This document shows positions 17,962 through 26,464 of a DNA stretch of 64,000 nucleotides, one piece after another. The translations under genes and the position numbers were made by a program. Location of the stretch: NCBI RefSeq assembly GCF_009882915.1, contig NZ_WTUW01000002.1, forward strand, positions 1,454,895 through 1,518,894. Reading direction: 5' to 3'. A model generated the notes under the pieces. That model was not told the origin of the DNA. It saw only the letters and a program-made list of their open reading frames with translations, and did not search any database. This stretch comes from Sneathiella litorea. GTDB taxonomy: Bacteria; Pseudomonadota; Alphaproteobacteria; Sneathiellales; Sneathiellaceae. Numbering within the stretch: position 1 is the stretch's first letter; each line of letters starts with the position of its first letter.

Positions 17962-19302
17962 ATGGATCCCATTACTCTCGGATTCTGCGGAATCGGCGTA
18001 CTTTTACTATTGATAATCATTCGTGTTCCAATTGCGGTTGCGCTTGCTGTTGTCGGATTTGTTGGTCTCATTCTGGCGATTGGATGGCCTGCGGGTCGGG
18101 AGGCTAATCTGGAGCGGGGCTGGCAGGCCGCCATCAACTATATCGCGTTTGAGCCCTATTCGTTCGTCGCCTCTTTTTCACTTGTTGCAATCCCGCTCTT
18201 CTTGATGATGGGCTATGTTGCCTTTCATTTCGGATTTACGCGAGATGGATATGACTGCGCTCGCGCCTGGTTATCCCGGCTTCCTGGCGGCCTTGCGGTC
18301 GCCTCTGTCATGGGTTGTGCCATGTTTGCTGCGGTCAGCGGATCAAGTCTGGCTACGGCTGCCGCAATGGGCAAACTGGCCGTGCCGGAAATGCTTCGAT
18401 ACAAATATGACAAGGGACTAGCGACAGGCGTAATCGCCGCAAGCGGAACACTCGGTTCACTTATTCCGCCAAGCATCCTTATGATTATCTATGGGCTATT
18501 TACCGAACTATCCGTTGGAAAGCTCCTTCTTGCGGGATTGGTCCCAGGTATTCTCTCTGCGTTAATCTATATCTTCATGATCATCATTCGGGCCATGATT
18601 AACCCGAAGTTGGCGCCCCCCCCAGAAAATGTTAGCTGGGAAACACGGTACAAGTCCCTGCAAGGAACATGGTCAATCATAGTTCTGTTTGTCCTTGTGA
18701 TGGGCGGAATTTATGCCGGCATCGTAACACCAACGGAAGCCGCGGCTGTTGGCGCGGCGGGCGCATGGGGGCTAGCCGCTCTTTCAAAACGGTTAAAAGC
18801 CAGGGAAGCCAAGCTTTCAATTCTTGAAACAGTGACCCAATCCGCCAGTATTTTCGCCGTTGTCATTGGCGCTAAAATTTTCGTTGGCTTCATTGCCATT
18901 ACTGGCGTTGCGGGATTTTTGTCGGACCTCGCATTATCGCTTGATTATCCGCCAATTGTTATCCTGCTGGCACTATCGCTGGTATATATCGTTCTCGGAA
19001 CGTTCATGGATCCGCTCGGGATCATGCTCTTGACCTTGCCCGTGGTAGTGCCCGTGATTGAAAATCTGGGCTACGACCTCATCTGGTTTGGCGTCATCAT
19101 GATTAAATTGCTTGAAATCGGGCTTATTACGCCACCTGTCGGCCTTAATGTTTATATTCTAAAAGGGGTTATTGGCGACAGGGTTAAGCTAGAAGTCATA
19201 TTCAAGGGCGTACTCTGGTTCCTTGTAATGGATATTCTGACCTTGTTGCTTCTAATACTCGTACCGGAAATTAGTCTGTTCTTACCGAATGCACTCAATT
19301 GA
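17962..19302 (+). CDS. TRAP transporter 1, large membrane subunit (DctM family)
   Basis: A 446-residue polytopic carrier of the DctM family, which couples sodium flow to uptake of the bound organic acid. Family features include LVAIPLFLMMGYVAFHFG, the loop GCAMFAAVSGSSLATAAAMG, GTLGSLIPPSILMIIYG and VTPTEAAAVGAAGAWG. It completes the three-gene system and is the last gene before a convergent TauD-like gene. The helix count and length are normal. Confidence 0.93.
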   Translation: MDPITLGFCGIGVLLLLIIIRVPIAVALAVVGFVGLILAIGWPAGREANLERGWQAAINYIAFEPYSFVASFSLVAIPLFLMMGYVAFHFGFTRDGYDCARAWLSRLPGGLAVASVMGCAMFAAVSGSSLATAAAMGKLAVPEMLRYKYDKGLATGVIAASGTLGSLIPPSILMIIYGLFTELSVGKLLLAGLVPGILSALIYIFMIIIRAMINPKLAPPPENVSWETRYKSLQGTWSIIVLFVLVMGGIYAGIVTPTEAAAVGAAGAWGLAALSKRLKAREAKLSILETVTQSASIFAVVIGAKIFVGFIAITGVAGFLSDLALSLDYPPIVILLALSLVYIVLGTFMDPLGIMLLTLPVVVPVIENLGYDLIWFGVIMIKLLEIGLITPPVGLNVYILKGVIGDRVKLEVIFKGVLWFLVMDILTLLLLILVPEISLFLPNALN

Positions 19303-19373
19303 CGATATGCTCGTTTATGCAGGCACCTCACCTGCAGTATATGAACTTTTAGTTTGATTGCGATATAGAGTTT

Positions 19374-19415
19374 GCTGCCATCTACCCGGTCCGCTTAACC
19401 GGTGTTGATGGCAGC
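19374..19415. terminator. Possible bidirectional terminator between TRAP 1 and the TauD-like gene
   Basis: GCTGCCATC (19374-19382) pairs with GATGGCAGC (19407-19415), with a further CCGGT/ACCGG pairing inside. The position between convergent genes suits a terminator, but neither side has a T-run. Confidence 0.5.
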
Positions 19416-19460
19416 CTTCTCGAAAAAACAATGATTTTCGATCAGTAAAGTTGGCTAGTC

Positions 19461-20405
19461 TCAACTTTCCACTACACATCTACGCATAATCCTGACCTTA
19501 TTGAGAATATTATATGGCCCAACCTTATGCAGGACGCTTCCGTTGTCCCAAATTAATAGATCACCGGGTTGCCATTTGTGCGTATAGATTGCTGTCGGTT
19601 TGAACTGGAGGCTGTTAATTTCTTTCATCTGCTTAATACCTGCCGGCCAAAACTTGCCTGCAATTCGCCAAGCGTGATCTCCGATGTACAGTGTGGGACG
19701 ACCTGTTTTAGGATGAGGGCGTACAATCGGATGATAGACAGCACCATCACGAAACCGCCGTCCCAAGACACTCTTCCACCATTTCAGCTGCATCACCAGG
19801 GACTCGCGGTTTAGTTCCGAAAGCGACCATTGCCAAGGCATCCGCCGTTGCCTTGTTGCCCGGGCGAGTTCAAAATTATGTTCAGCCTGCAACCCTTTGA
19901 AGCGGTCCTTCACAGACCGATCAAGATCTTCATAAATCTGGTACATATTTGCGAAATGCGTGGCCCCTTCTCCCTCTGGCACTCGAATTCCATAAAGAAC
20001 TGTCGCCCTGCTCGGTTGCAGGGACCAAGATCCATCGCTATGCCAGTGAGTAGAACCGGGGTCAGGGTGACGGCCGATAGGTTGGCCTTCCGTATCCACA
20101 TTACTGAGATAATGAGCAAGATTGTTTGCACTGGGATAGTCTTGATTTTGCCAAAGTGCGCGGCAAGGACCAAAAATTTGCGCAAAGTGAATTTGCTGAT
20201 CTTCAGTCAAGTCCTGTTGGCGAAACAATAGAACCTGATGGTCCACTAACGCCTGATTGAGAGCCGATTTTTGGCTTTCTGTTATAGTTTTCGACAGATC
20301 CAAACCCGAAACCTGTGCCCCGAACGTTTCAGAAAGGGGCATAAAATGAAGTGCCTCAAGCGGCACAGCGCGATTATCAGGCGGCATGACTTGGTCAGAT
20401 TCCAT
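19461..20405 (-). CDS. TauD/TfdA family Fe(II)/2-oxoglutarate dioxygenase
   Basis: A 314-residue dioxygenase. The iron triad is visible as His122-x-Asp124 (STHWHSDGSWS) and His293 (WDNGSVLHKVGPY), with a 2-oxoglutarate-binding arginine near residue 308 (IMRRC). The family hydroxylates substrates such as taurine, sulfonates, 2,4-D or alpha-keto compounds, using O2 and 2-oxoglutarate. It is monocistronic and convergent with TRAP system 1. The neighbour gives no sulfonate-specific partner, so the substrate is open. An inverted repeat lies 36 bases upstream of the start (20441-20471). Confidence 0.9.
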   Translation of the reverse strand: MESDQVMPPDNRAVPLEALHFMPLSETFGAQVSGLDLSKTITESQKSALNQALVDHQVLLFRQQDLTEDQQIHFAQIFGPCRALWQNQDYPSANNLAHYLSNVDTEGQPIGRHPDPGSTHWHSDGSWSLQPSRATVLYGIRVPEGEGATHFANMYQIYEDLDRSVKDRFKGLQAEHNFELARATRQRRMPWQWSLSELNRESLVMQLKWWKSVLGRRFRDGAVYHPIVRPHPKTGRPTLYIGDHAWRIAGKFWPAGIKQMKEINSLQFKPTAIYTHKWQPGDLLIWDNGSVLHKVGPYNILNKVRIMRRCVVES

Positions 20406-20440
20406 CTAGTTATAATACTCCATCAATCGCGGTATAGGAA

Positions 20441-20471
20441 ATCAAACCATCGCGCTTGATTGAGGTTTGAT
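20441..20471. promoter_or_regulatory. Inverted repeat upstream of the TauD-like gene
   Basis: ATCAAACC (20441-20448) and GGTTTGAT (20464-20471) are perfect inverted repeats with a 15-base spacer, overlapped by a second TCAATC/GATTGA pair. It is a good candidate operator or LysR-type site, but no regulator gene is adjacent. Confidence 0.4.
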
Positions 20472-20675
20472 GCACACCGGATGCTTATAACCCTAAGCGC
20501 AAAATTGTAAATTTTGAGCAAAAACGATAAGTTTAGCGTCAACAGCGCAAGGAAAGCTGGGAGCAAGTGCATCCACTGCATGCCATATTAATGATTGGTT
20601 AGACATTCATTTCTATGGTTTACTAATCATCATAATGAGTTAGACCAAAAAAAAAGATATTGAAGATATATATAT

Positions 20676-21110
20676 ATGAAACTGTTGAAAAGTCTTCTCG
20701 ATGGTAAAGCTGCCGTATACCAGATTGCCCCCAAAATTGACGAGCGCGGAAGCCTAGTCCCAGCTGACCTTTCAGAACTAAATTTCCCGGTCAAAAGAGT
20801 ATTCCTTGTTAGGGCCACATCAAATGTCGAGCGTGGCGGGCATGGTCACTATCGTGGGCGACAGTTCCTGATGCATGTTTCAGGTAAGATAACAGTCGAA
20901 TTGCGGTACAACGGGGTAATTAGAACAGAACAATTAGAATATCCTGGAAATTGTCTGCTGATTGAGCCCGGTGTATGGTCAAAGCAGATATACTCGAATG
21001 AATCCTCTGCATTAATTGTCTGTTGTGATACGAGTTATGATGAATCCGATTACTTTTATGAGACCCGTGAGGATGGCTTATTGACTTCATCTGTTAAGAA
21101 GGATTCTTAA
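20676..21110 (+). CDS. WxcM/FdtA-like cupin, possible sugar ketoisomerase
   Basis: A 144-residue cupin resembling FdtA/QdtA-type 3,4-ketoisomerases and the WxcM C-terminal domain, which act on dTDP-4-keto-6-deoxyglucose in O-antigen sugar synthesis. Typical elements are KIDERGSLVPAD, RGGHGHYRGRQFLMHVSGKI (the conserved histidine cluster) and SYDESDYFYETRE near the C-terminus. It is the first of three tightly linked genes with an FAD enzyme and a glycosyltransferase, which supports a surface-sugar role. The leader contains an (AT)n run and only a weak ribosome site. No dTDP-glucose synthesis genes are nearby, so the substrate must come from elsewhere in the genome. Confidence 0.8.
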   Translation: MKLLKSLLDGKAAVYQIAPKIDERGSLVPADLSELNFPVKRVFLVRATSNVERGGHGHYRGRQFLMHVSGKITVELRYNGVIRTEQLEYPGNCLLIEPGVWSKQIYSNESSALIVCCDTSYDESDYFYETREDGLLTSSVKKDS

Positions 21111-21113
21111 AAA

Positions 21114-22325
21114 ATGCGCATTGCCATTCTGGGTGCCGGAATTATGGGCAGCAGCCTTGCCATCTTACTTGCAAGACGGGGGGCGAACGTAACTTTATTT
21201 GAAGGCGGCGGCGCCCCAATGATGGGCGCAAGTAGGTGGAACGAAGGAAAAATACACCTTGGTTATGTTTACGCAGGAGACCCAACCTTGGCATCTGCGC
21301 GTCACGTTCTATCTGGTGGCATCTCCTTCGCGCCAATAGTGTCGGAAATACTGCAAACTGATATTCGTCCTTATTCTACTACCGAAGATGACCTTTTTGT
21401 TCTGCATCAAGATTCAGTTGTTGATAAAGCGGAGTTTAAAGGCTTTCTGAAGAAATTAGACGAGATAGCAGGATCGCATCCAGATGCAGGCGACTACTTT
21501 GGGAATTTATCCGGATATTCCTCTCTAGAGTTAACGACTAAAGAGATCGAACCCATCGCGAACCCGGAAACCACAGTTTCCGCGTTTCGAGTTCCCGAAC
21601 GTTCCGTCCAAACGGAAGTTATCGCTGGTCTTTATTGCGCGGCATTAGGCAATGATAAAAAAATCACCCTGGAAACCGGCTGTACAGTAACTAATGTTTC
21701 GCCCCAGGATATGGATAACGGATCTTGGAGCGTGACTTGCGATACTGCCGATGGCAAAAAAACCTTTGAAGAATTTGATAGCGTTATAAACGCCCTTTGG
21801 CACGGCCGAATGGACATAGATGCCAAAGTTGGCATCCCGCCAAGTGGTACCTGGTCCAACCGATACCGGGTGTCGCTTTTCGCAAAAACAAACAGGGTTG
21901 TGAAAACACCCAGTGCGTTTGTCGCGGTTGGTGCGTTTGGCGATGTCAAGAATTACGATGATCGGTCCTTCTATTTATCTTGGTATCCCGCGGGGCTTTT
22001 GCTGGATAGTATTGACGTTCTGCCGAAAACACCGGATCCGTTGACAGTGGAACAAAAGAATATAATTACAGAAAATGTTCGGTCTGGATTAGCGACGGTA
22101 CTGATTGGAGCTGACGAAATTTTTGATGCGGCGCAAGACATTCGGGTCGAAGGCGGCTTCGTCTTTGCGCAAGGCCGAGGCTCAATCGCGGAAAGGTCCT
22201 CTACCCTGCATTCACGTGATAAATTCGGAATCACGCGAAAGGGTCGGTACTATTCAATTGATACTGGAAAGTATTCTTCTGCCCCTGAGTTAGCGACAAT
22301 TCTCGTCAAAGAGCTAATGGGATAA
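21114..22325 (+). CDS. FAD-dependent oxidoreductase (DAO-like fold)
   Basis: A 403-residue flavoprotein with an N-terminal dinucleotide-binding motif (MRIAILGAGIMGSSLAILLA, then VTLFEGG with the ribose-binding acidic residue). Overall it looks like the D-amino-acid-oxidase/glycine-oxidase superfamily. A late ARGSIAERSSTLHSR-like stretch near residue 355 may contribute to substrate or flavin binding. It starts three bases after the cupin gene and ends eight bases before a glycosyltransferase, so it is translationally linked to both. In a saccharide cluster such a protein might oxidise a sugar or amino-sugar nucleotide, but no precise function can be given. Confidence 0.8.
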   Translation: MRIAILGAGIMGSSLAILLARRGANVTLFEGGGAPMMGASRWNEGKIHLGYVYAGDPTLASARHVLSGGISFAPIVSEILQTDIRPYSTTEDDLFVLHQDSVVDKAEFKGFLKKLDEIAGSHPDAGDYFGNLSGYSSLELTTKEIEPIANPETTVSAFRVPERSVQTEVIAGLYCAALGNDKKITLETGCTVTNVSPQDMDNGSWSVTCDTADGKKTFEEFDSVINALWHGRMDIDAKVGIPPSGTWSNRYRVSLFAKTNRVVKTPSAFVAVGAFGDVKNYDDRSFYLSWYPAGLLLDSIDVLPKTPDPLTVEQKNIITENVRSGLATVLIGADEIFDAAQDIRVEGGFVFAQGRGSIAERSSTLHSRDKFGITRKGRYYSIDTGKYSSAPELATILVKELMG

Positions 22326-22333
22326 TTGATCTG

Positions 22334-23227
22334 ATGGTTTCTGAAGGCGGGACAAAACTGGATTCGAGTATGACGAAAGAAACGGCAACGAAGGAAGCAG
22401 ACCTACCCCTCGTTACTGCCTTGTTACCTAGTTATAACGCAGAGGCATTTATCCGCAAAACGCTCGACAGCCTAGTCGCGCAAAGTTGGCTAAATCTGGA
22501 AATATTGATCGGCGATGATTTTTCGACAGATGGAACGCCAGAAATCATCCAGGAATATGCCGCTCGCTACGAGAATATTCGCGTTTTAAATCGAGAAAAG
22601 AACCTCGGCTGGCTCGGTAATTGTAATGATCTTATGGCAAATGCGCGCGGCGACATGATGTTTTTTGCTTTTCATGATGATGTTGTCGCGCCCGACTACG
22701 TGTCTTCTCTTGCTACGGCTCTGCAACGCGAACCGGATGCAATACTCGCATATTCAGATCTTGAACTTGTAGATCCGGATGGAACAAGGGAATTCCTGGA
22801 TTGCGCCGAACTCTCCGGAGTTACGAATGCCACGATGAGAGGATTAATGTATGCGCGGCGGCGCCCTGACTTTCATTGGTGGATACCAAACCGAGGCATC
22901 TTTCGTAAACAAGCCTACACAATAATTGGGGGCATCCCGAAGAACGAGTATGGAGAGTTTAGTGCCGATTGGACCTGGCTGTTACATCTTTCACTATTAG
23001 GACCATTCATTCGCGTTCCAGAAACACTGTGCTTCAAACATTATCAAAAAAGCAGCTTAAGTATTAATTGGAAAAGAACATCCGCCAAGTATCGAGGCTT
23101 GGCGCGCTCGGGAATTAAAGAGGTCATGCGTAGTGACCTTGATCTGTTTGCAAAGCTACTGATATGCGGATATTTGCAATACCGAATTTTAGGTTCGAAA
23201 GTAAAATCTTTGGTAAAAGGTAGCTGA
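22334..23227 (+). CDS. Glycosyltransferase family 2
   Basis: A 297-residue GT-A fold glycosyltransferase. The nucleotide-sugar-binding region is LPSYNAEAFIRKTLDSLVAQ followed by GDDFSTDGTPEI, and the metal-binding acidic pair appears as AFHDDVVAPDY. The C-terminus has a basic hydrophobic stretch (FAKLLICGYLQYRIL) that could associate with membrane. It is the third gene of the cupin/FAD enzyme/GT cluster. No Wzx/Wzy or other polysaccharide gene is nearby, so this is an isolated piece of surface-sugar machinery. ATG at 22334 is used; a second Met 17 residues in is possible. Confidence 0.88.
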   Translation: MVSEGGTKLDSSMTKETATKEADLPLVTALLPSYNAEAFIRKTLDSLVAQSWLNLEILIGDDFSTDGTPEIIQEYAARYENIRVLNREKNLGWLGNCNDLMANARGDMMFFAFHDDVVAPDYVSSLATALQREPDAILAYSDLELVDPDGTREFLDCAELSGVTNATMRGLMYARRRPDFHWWIPNRGIFRKQAYTIIGGIPKNEYGEFSADWTWLLHLSLLGPFIRVPETLCFKHYQKSSLSINWKRTSAKYRGLARSGIKEVMRSDLDLFAKLLICGYLQYRILGSKVKSLVKGS

Positions 23228-23410
23228 ATAGCGGCCTATAGATTATTCGAATCCGTCTTGGCACCATCTATTCCAAACATAACCTCGACATCTGGGACAC
23301 CTTGATTGCAGAGCCAAGGTTGTCACCAGATAATCGTTTCCTGCTGTCTCTTGGGAAAGTTTTTATCAACCCGGAATTAGGATTCTGACGACTGAGACAG
23401 ATACAAATGC

Positions 23411-24139
23411 CTAAATCAAGGCAATCTTACCCGTTCGCAAATCATAAACACCACCGACAATGTCGATCTTTTTACCGGCATAAAATTCACCGACAATAGG
23501 AGAAGATTTTTTCAACTCTTCTACCTGTAAACGGACATTTTCGATAATAGCATTATTAAGCAGGTTATCTGCGCCGGACTTCTGTGCGGCGGCGACAGCA
23601 GGTTTTATCGACGAGATAAGCCCAGGCAAATGACCAGGAAGAACCGCATTATCCTCTAATACACTAATTGCCGCACTGACTGCACCGCAATTAGTGTGCC
23701 CCAGAACCATGACCAATGGTGTACCCAAAATTTTAACGCCATATTCAAGAGATGCCAAAAGATTTGGGCTCATAACGTTTCCCGCAACCCGCATTACGAA
23801 GAGGTCTCCCGGGTTTTGGTCAAACGCAAGCTCGGGCGACACACGTGAATCGGCGCAGCTTAAAATGGCAGCAATTGGATATTGCGATTTCGCGAGAGCC
23901 GCGCGACCCGCAGAAAAGTCGCGCTGATTGGGCGTGTTTGCCGCATACCGCATATTCCCTTCCATCAGCCGTTTCAAAGCGGCTTCAGGCTTGATAGCAT
24001 TTGGCAACTCTCCCGCTTTATCCGCGAACGCAAGCCCTGCGGTCCATGGGGCGAGCATCGCAAGTGTGCCGGCAGTCGTCAGTATTCTCCGCCGGGATAG
24101 TTGCGGGCCTCGCAAACCTTCTTCTTTCGTTTCGCACAT
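23411..24139 (-). CDS. Beta-carbonic anhydrase, Tat-exported
   Basis: A 242-residue beta-class carbonic anhydrase interconverting CO2 and bicarbonate. The zinc ligands are Cys95 (CADSR, with Asp97 and Arg99 as the usual dyad), His148 and Cys151 (GHTNC). The N-terminus carries a twin-arginine signal (SRRRIL at residues 15-20 followed by a hydrophobic stretch ending AFADK), so it should act in the periplasm. The start at 24139 follows GGAGAAGTGAAA; the longer frame to 24202 lacks a ribosome site and would bury the signal. It is monocistronic. Confidence 0.93.
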   Translation of the reverse strand: MCETKEEGLRGPQLSRRRILTTAGTLAMLAPWTAGLAFADKAGELPNAIKPEAALKRLMEGNMRYAANTPNQRDFSAGRAALAKSQYPIAAILSCADSRVSPELAFDQNPGDLFVMRVAGNVMSPNLLASLEYGVKILGTPLVMVLGHTNCGAVSAAISVLEDNAVLPGHLPGLISSIKPAVAAAQKSGADNLLNNAIIENVRLQVEELKKSSPIVGEFYAGKKIDIVGGVYDLRTGKIALI

Positions 24140-24366
24140 TTTCACTTCTCCATAAATTGGTACAGCATTGACGTAAATAAGGGTTATCCTATGCCAATGC
24201 ATTCAGGCAATTAAGGCGAAAATTGAAATGCGCCCTACACTAGTTATGATAACAAATATCTCTTGGAATGTAACAATTGAATGTATTTTTTAGTCCGCGT
24301 CAGTAACCTAGCCTTTCAATCTTTCAAACTATTTTCTCGATTAAGAAGTTTCTAGTTAATGCATCA

Positions 24367-25491
24367 TCAGGAATGAGACACGAGATACTTCTTCAAGTCA
24401 TCAAGATTTGGCTCCACACCAAGACCATGGCTTTCCGACAATGTCGCCACTCCTTTTACATCTGACAACATGCCGCCAACAAGATCACTGCGAAGTGGAT
24501 TATGATTGCTATCAACTTCGAGAAGGCCGTCGCCACCCGCTGCCGCCAAAGCATGGGCGGAGGCAACGAGTCCAACCCCGCCGCCGAGATAATGCGGGCA
24601 ATAACGGGCGCCGGAGGCAATTATTCGCCGCGCTAGCGGAACGCATTTCGTTAAGCCGCCCCATTTTGCAAGATCCGGCTGGATCACGGACAGGGCCTTA
24701 TGGCTGATCGCGGCATCGAAGATGTCGTCTCCCGCCATATTTTCCCCGCCGGCCAATGGCATTGGCGCCGACGCTTTTAATTGCGCCCACTCGTCTTGAT
24801 CGCGGTCGGCGGCAATGGGCTCTTCAAGCCATGAAAGGTTATATGCCTCAAAGCTGCCCGCAGCAAAACAGGCTTCCTCAATACTCCAGGCCTGATTGGC
24901 ATCTGACATTAACTGCCTATCGGGTCCCAACAGGCTCCGAAGCGTTTTCAAGTTACGGTGATCCAGCTCCAGTCCAAAACCAACCTTCAATTTGATGGCT
25001 TCAAATCCATCACGTAGCGCGGCTTCAGCGAGCCGTTCCGGCTTATCCGGACTTAGCCCGCTCGCATAGATAGGGACCTGATGGCGGTCGCCACCCAGCC
25101 TTTTCCAGATCGGCAGGCCGTCCTTCTTGGCGGCTAAATCGTGCAGCGCGATATCAAGGCCCGCGATACATTGCGCAATTGGCCCGGCCTCACCGGTTTG
25201 TATCGCCAGAATGCGGGTGGCGCCTGTTAAGTGATTGAAGGCGGTATCGGTGTCGTCAAAGGCTTCGCGTTTTAGAATTGGGCCGAAGACATCATCAACT
25301 AGGCGCGCGCGATGTTCCGCACCGACATTGGGAAAGTTGCACCATATCTCGCCCCAACCGGTGACGCCGTCTGCATCACGGAGGCGGATAAGTACCATTG
25401 GCCGGTCCCGCATCATGCCGAAGGAGGTCACGACAGGTTCTGTCAGCGGGTAGCGAAAAACGAAGCATTCGACTGTCTCGATATCGATCAT
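24367..25491 (-). CDS. Mandelate racemase/muconate lactonizing enzyme family protein
   Basis: A 374-residue enolase-superfamily enzyme of the mandelate racemase group. It has the K-x-K base motif (Lys167, Lys169 in EAIKLKVGF), metal ligands Asp197 (SDANQAW), Glu223 (WLEEP) and Glu250 (GGEN), and a probable Asp-His dyad (QPDLAKWGG and CPHYLGGG). These enzymes abstract a proton next to a carboxylate, as racemases or acid-sugar dehydratases. It overlaps the upstream GntR gene by four bases (25488-25491). The neighbouring TRAP, GMC and aldehyde dehydrogenase genes indicate degradation of a hydroxy acid or similar compound; the substrate is unknown. Confidence 0.9.
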   Translation of the reverse strand: MIDIETVECFVFRYPLTEPVVTSFGMMRDRPMVLIRLRDADGVTGWGEIWCNFPNVGAEHRARLVDDVFGPILKREAFDDTDTAFNHLTGATRILAIQTGEAGPIAQCIAGLDIALHDLAAKKDGLPIWKRLGGDRHQVPIYASGLSPDKPERLAEAALRDGFEAIKLKVGFGLELDHRNLKTLRSLLGPDRQLMSDANQAWSIEEACFAAGSFEAYNLSWLEEPIAADRDQDEWAQLKASAPMPLAGGENMAGDDIFDAAISHKALSVIQPDLAKWGGLTKCVPLARRIIASGARYCPHYLGGGVGLVASAHALAAAGGDGLLEVDSNHNPLRSDLVGGMLSDVKGVATLSESHGLGVEPNLDDLKKYLVSHS

Positions 25492-26237
25492 GGTTTCATG
25501 TCCATATCGAAGCGGATACAGTCCGCGCGGTAAATAACATCAGCAAGATAAACGATTTCATTGTCTTCTTTCGTGAGTAGCCGCCGGACCTTGGCGACAG
25601 GATCTCCTATCGGATACTCGAGCAACTCGGCCGTTTCAATGTCACATTTTCCGATAGTCACCCGCTGTCGGGCGTTTGCAATATTCAGGTTTTCCAGACT
25701 GTAAAGGACGGGGAGGACGAGTTGCGTGCGAAATTGTTCTTCCGCCTTTCTGAAAACTGTTTCCTCAATGTATAGGGAAATGATGCAATATTTCATGTCT
25801 GAGCGCATATGTGTGCGCTTCAGATGGTAATATGATGGCGCAAGATATCCTTCATCTTCCGAAATACTGGGCCGGATAAGACCTTCCTCGATATTTTCGA
25901 CATTGGGCTTATCCCCTTTATAAATGTCGATCAGGTCGGCCATGGTCGTCTCGACGCGTAGCGGCCGACGAGCAATTGCCTTCTGGGTAACGACGGTACC
26001 GCGTCCTCGTTCCGGCAGCAATAATCCCTCGTCACGGAGTAGCCGGACCGCTTCACGAACAGTAACGCGGGCAACGGAAAATTCCGCCATCAAGCTATCG
26101 AGAGAGGGTAGAATGTCGCCGGGTTTCCATGTGCCGTCATATACCCGTTGCCGGAATATCTCTGCCACCTGATGGTAGAGTGGAATGGCCCCCGTTCGTG
26201 AGAGAGGCGTATGTCTATTTTGTTCGGAGTTATCCAT
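25488..26237 (-). CDS. GntR family regulator with UTRA effector domain (HutC subfamily)
   Basis: A 249-residue regulator. The winged helix-turn-helix is in residues ~15-85 (PLYHQVAEIFRQRVYDG, LMAEFSVARVTVREAVRLLR, LLLPERGRGTVV), followed by a UTRA ligand-binding domain of ~150 residues. I place the start at 26237 (MDNSEQNRH); a GTG at 26303 would add 22 residues. It is cotranscribed with the mandelate racemase-like gene. Two related palindromic motifs, one in its own upstream region (26326-26344) and one upstream of the GMC gene (34401-34424), are its most likely targets. Such proteins are usually repressors relieved by a pathway metabolite. Confidence 0.88.
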   Translation of the reverse strand: MDNSEQNRHTPLSRTGAIPLYHQVAEIFRQRVYDGTWKPGDILPSLDSLMAEFSVARVTVREAVRLLRDEGLLLPERGRGTVVTQKAIARRPLRVETTMADLIDIYKGDKPNVENIEEGLIRPSISEDEGYLAPSYYHLKRTHMRSDMKYCIISLYIEETVFRKAEEQFRTQLVLPVLYSLENLNIANARQRVTIGKCDIETAELLEYPIGDPVAKVRRLLTKEDNEIVYLADVIYRADCIRFDMDMKP

Positions 26238-26325
26238 ATTTACCGTGAGCCCTGACCCGAATTTGGAAGCTTTCTGTATATAGTTGCTTGCCCCTTTTGT
26301 CACTATATAGTACTAACTTATTAAA

Positions 26326-26344
26326 GGTCTATCTTTAGGATGTT
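26326..26344. promoter_or_regulatory. Candidate GntR operator, copy 1
   Basis: GGTCTATCTTTAGGATGTT matches 15 of 19 bases of the core of the palindrome at 34405-34423 (GTCCTATATATAGGATGTT). It lies in the 227 bases between the GntR gene and the aldehyde dehydrogenase gene, so it could control both. A separate TATATAGT-containing near-palindrome (26299-26318) is adjacent. Binding is inferred. Confidence 0.45.
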
Positions 26345-26464
26345 TAAATTGGACAATTAAACGATAAAAACTGAAAACTCCGGTTTTCGAAGCATATCGC
26401 AGGACTGGTGACTATCGGCCATATTCGCCTTGAAAACCCAATTCTTATTATGAAAGCTTGAAAT

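Noticed and set aside
23242-23388. 48-codon open stretch after the glycosyltransferase that reads like protein (RLGTIYSKHNLDIWDTLI)
   Set aside because: It has no start codon or ribosome site and I cannot match it to a family; possibly a gene remnant, but too short to support.
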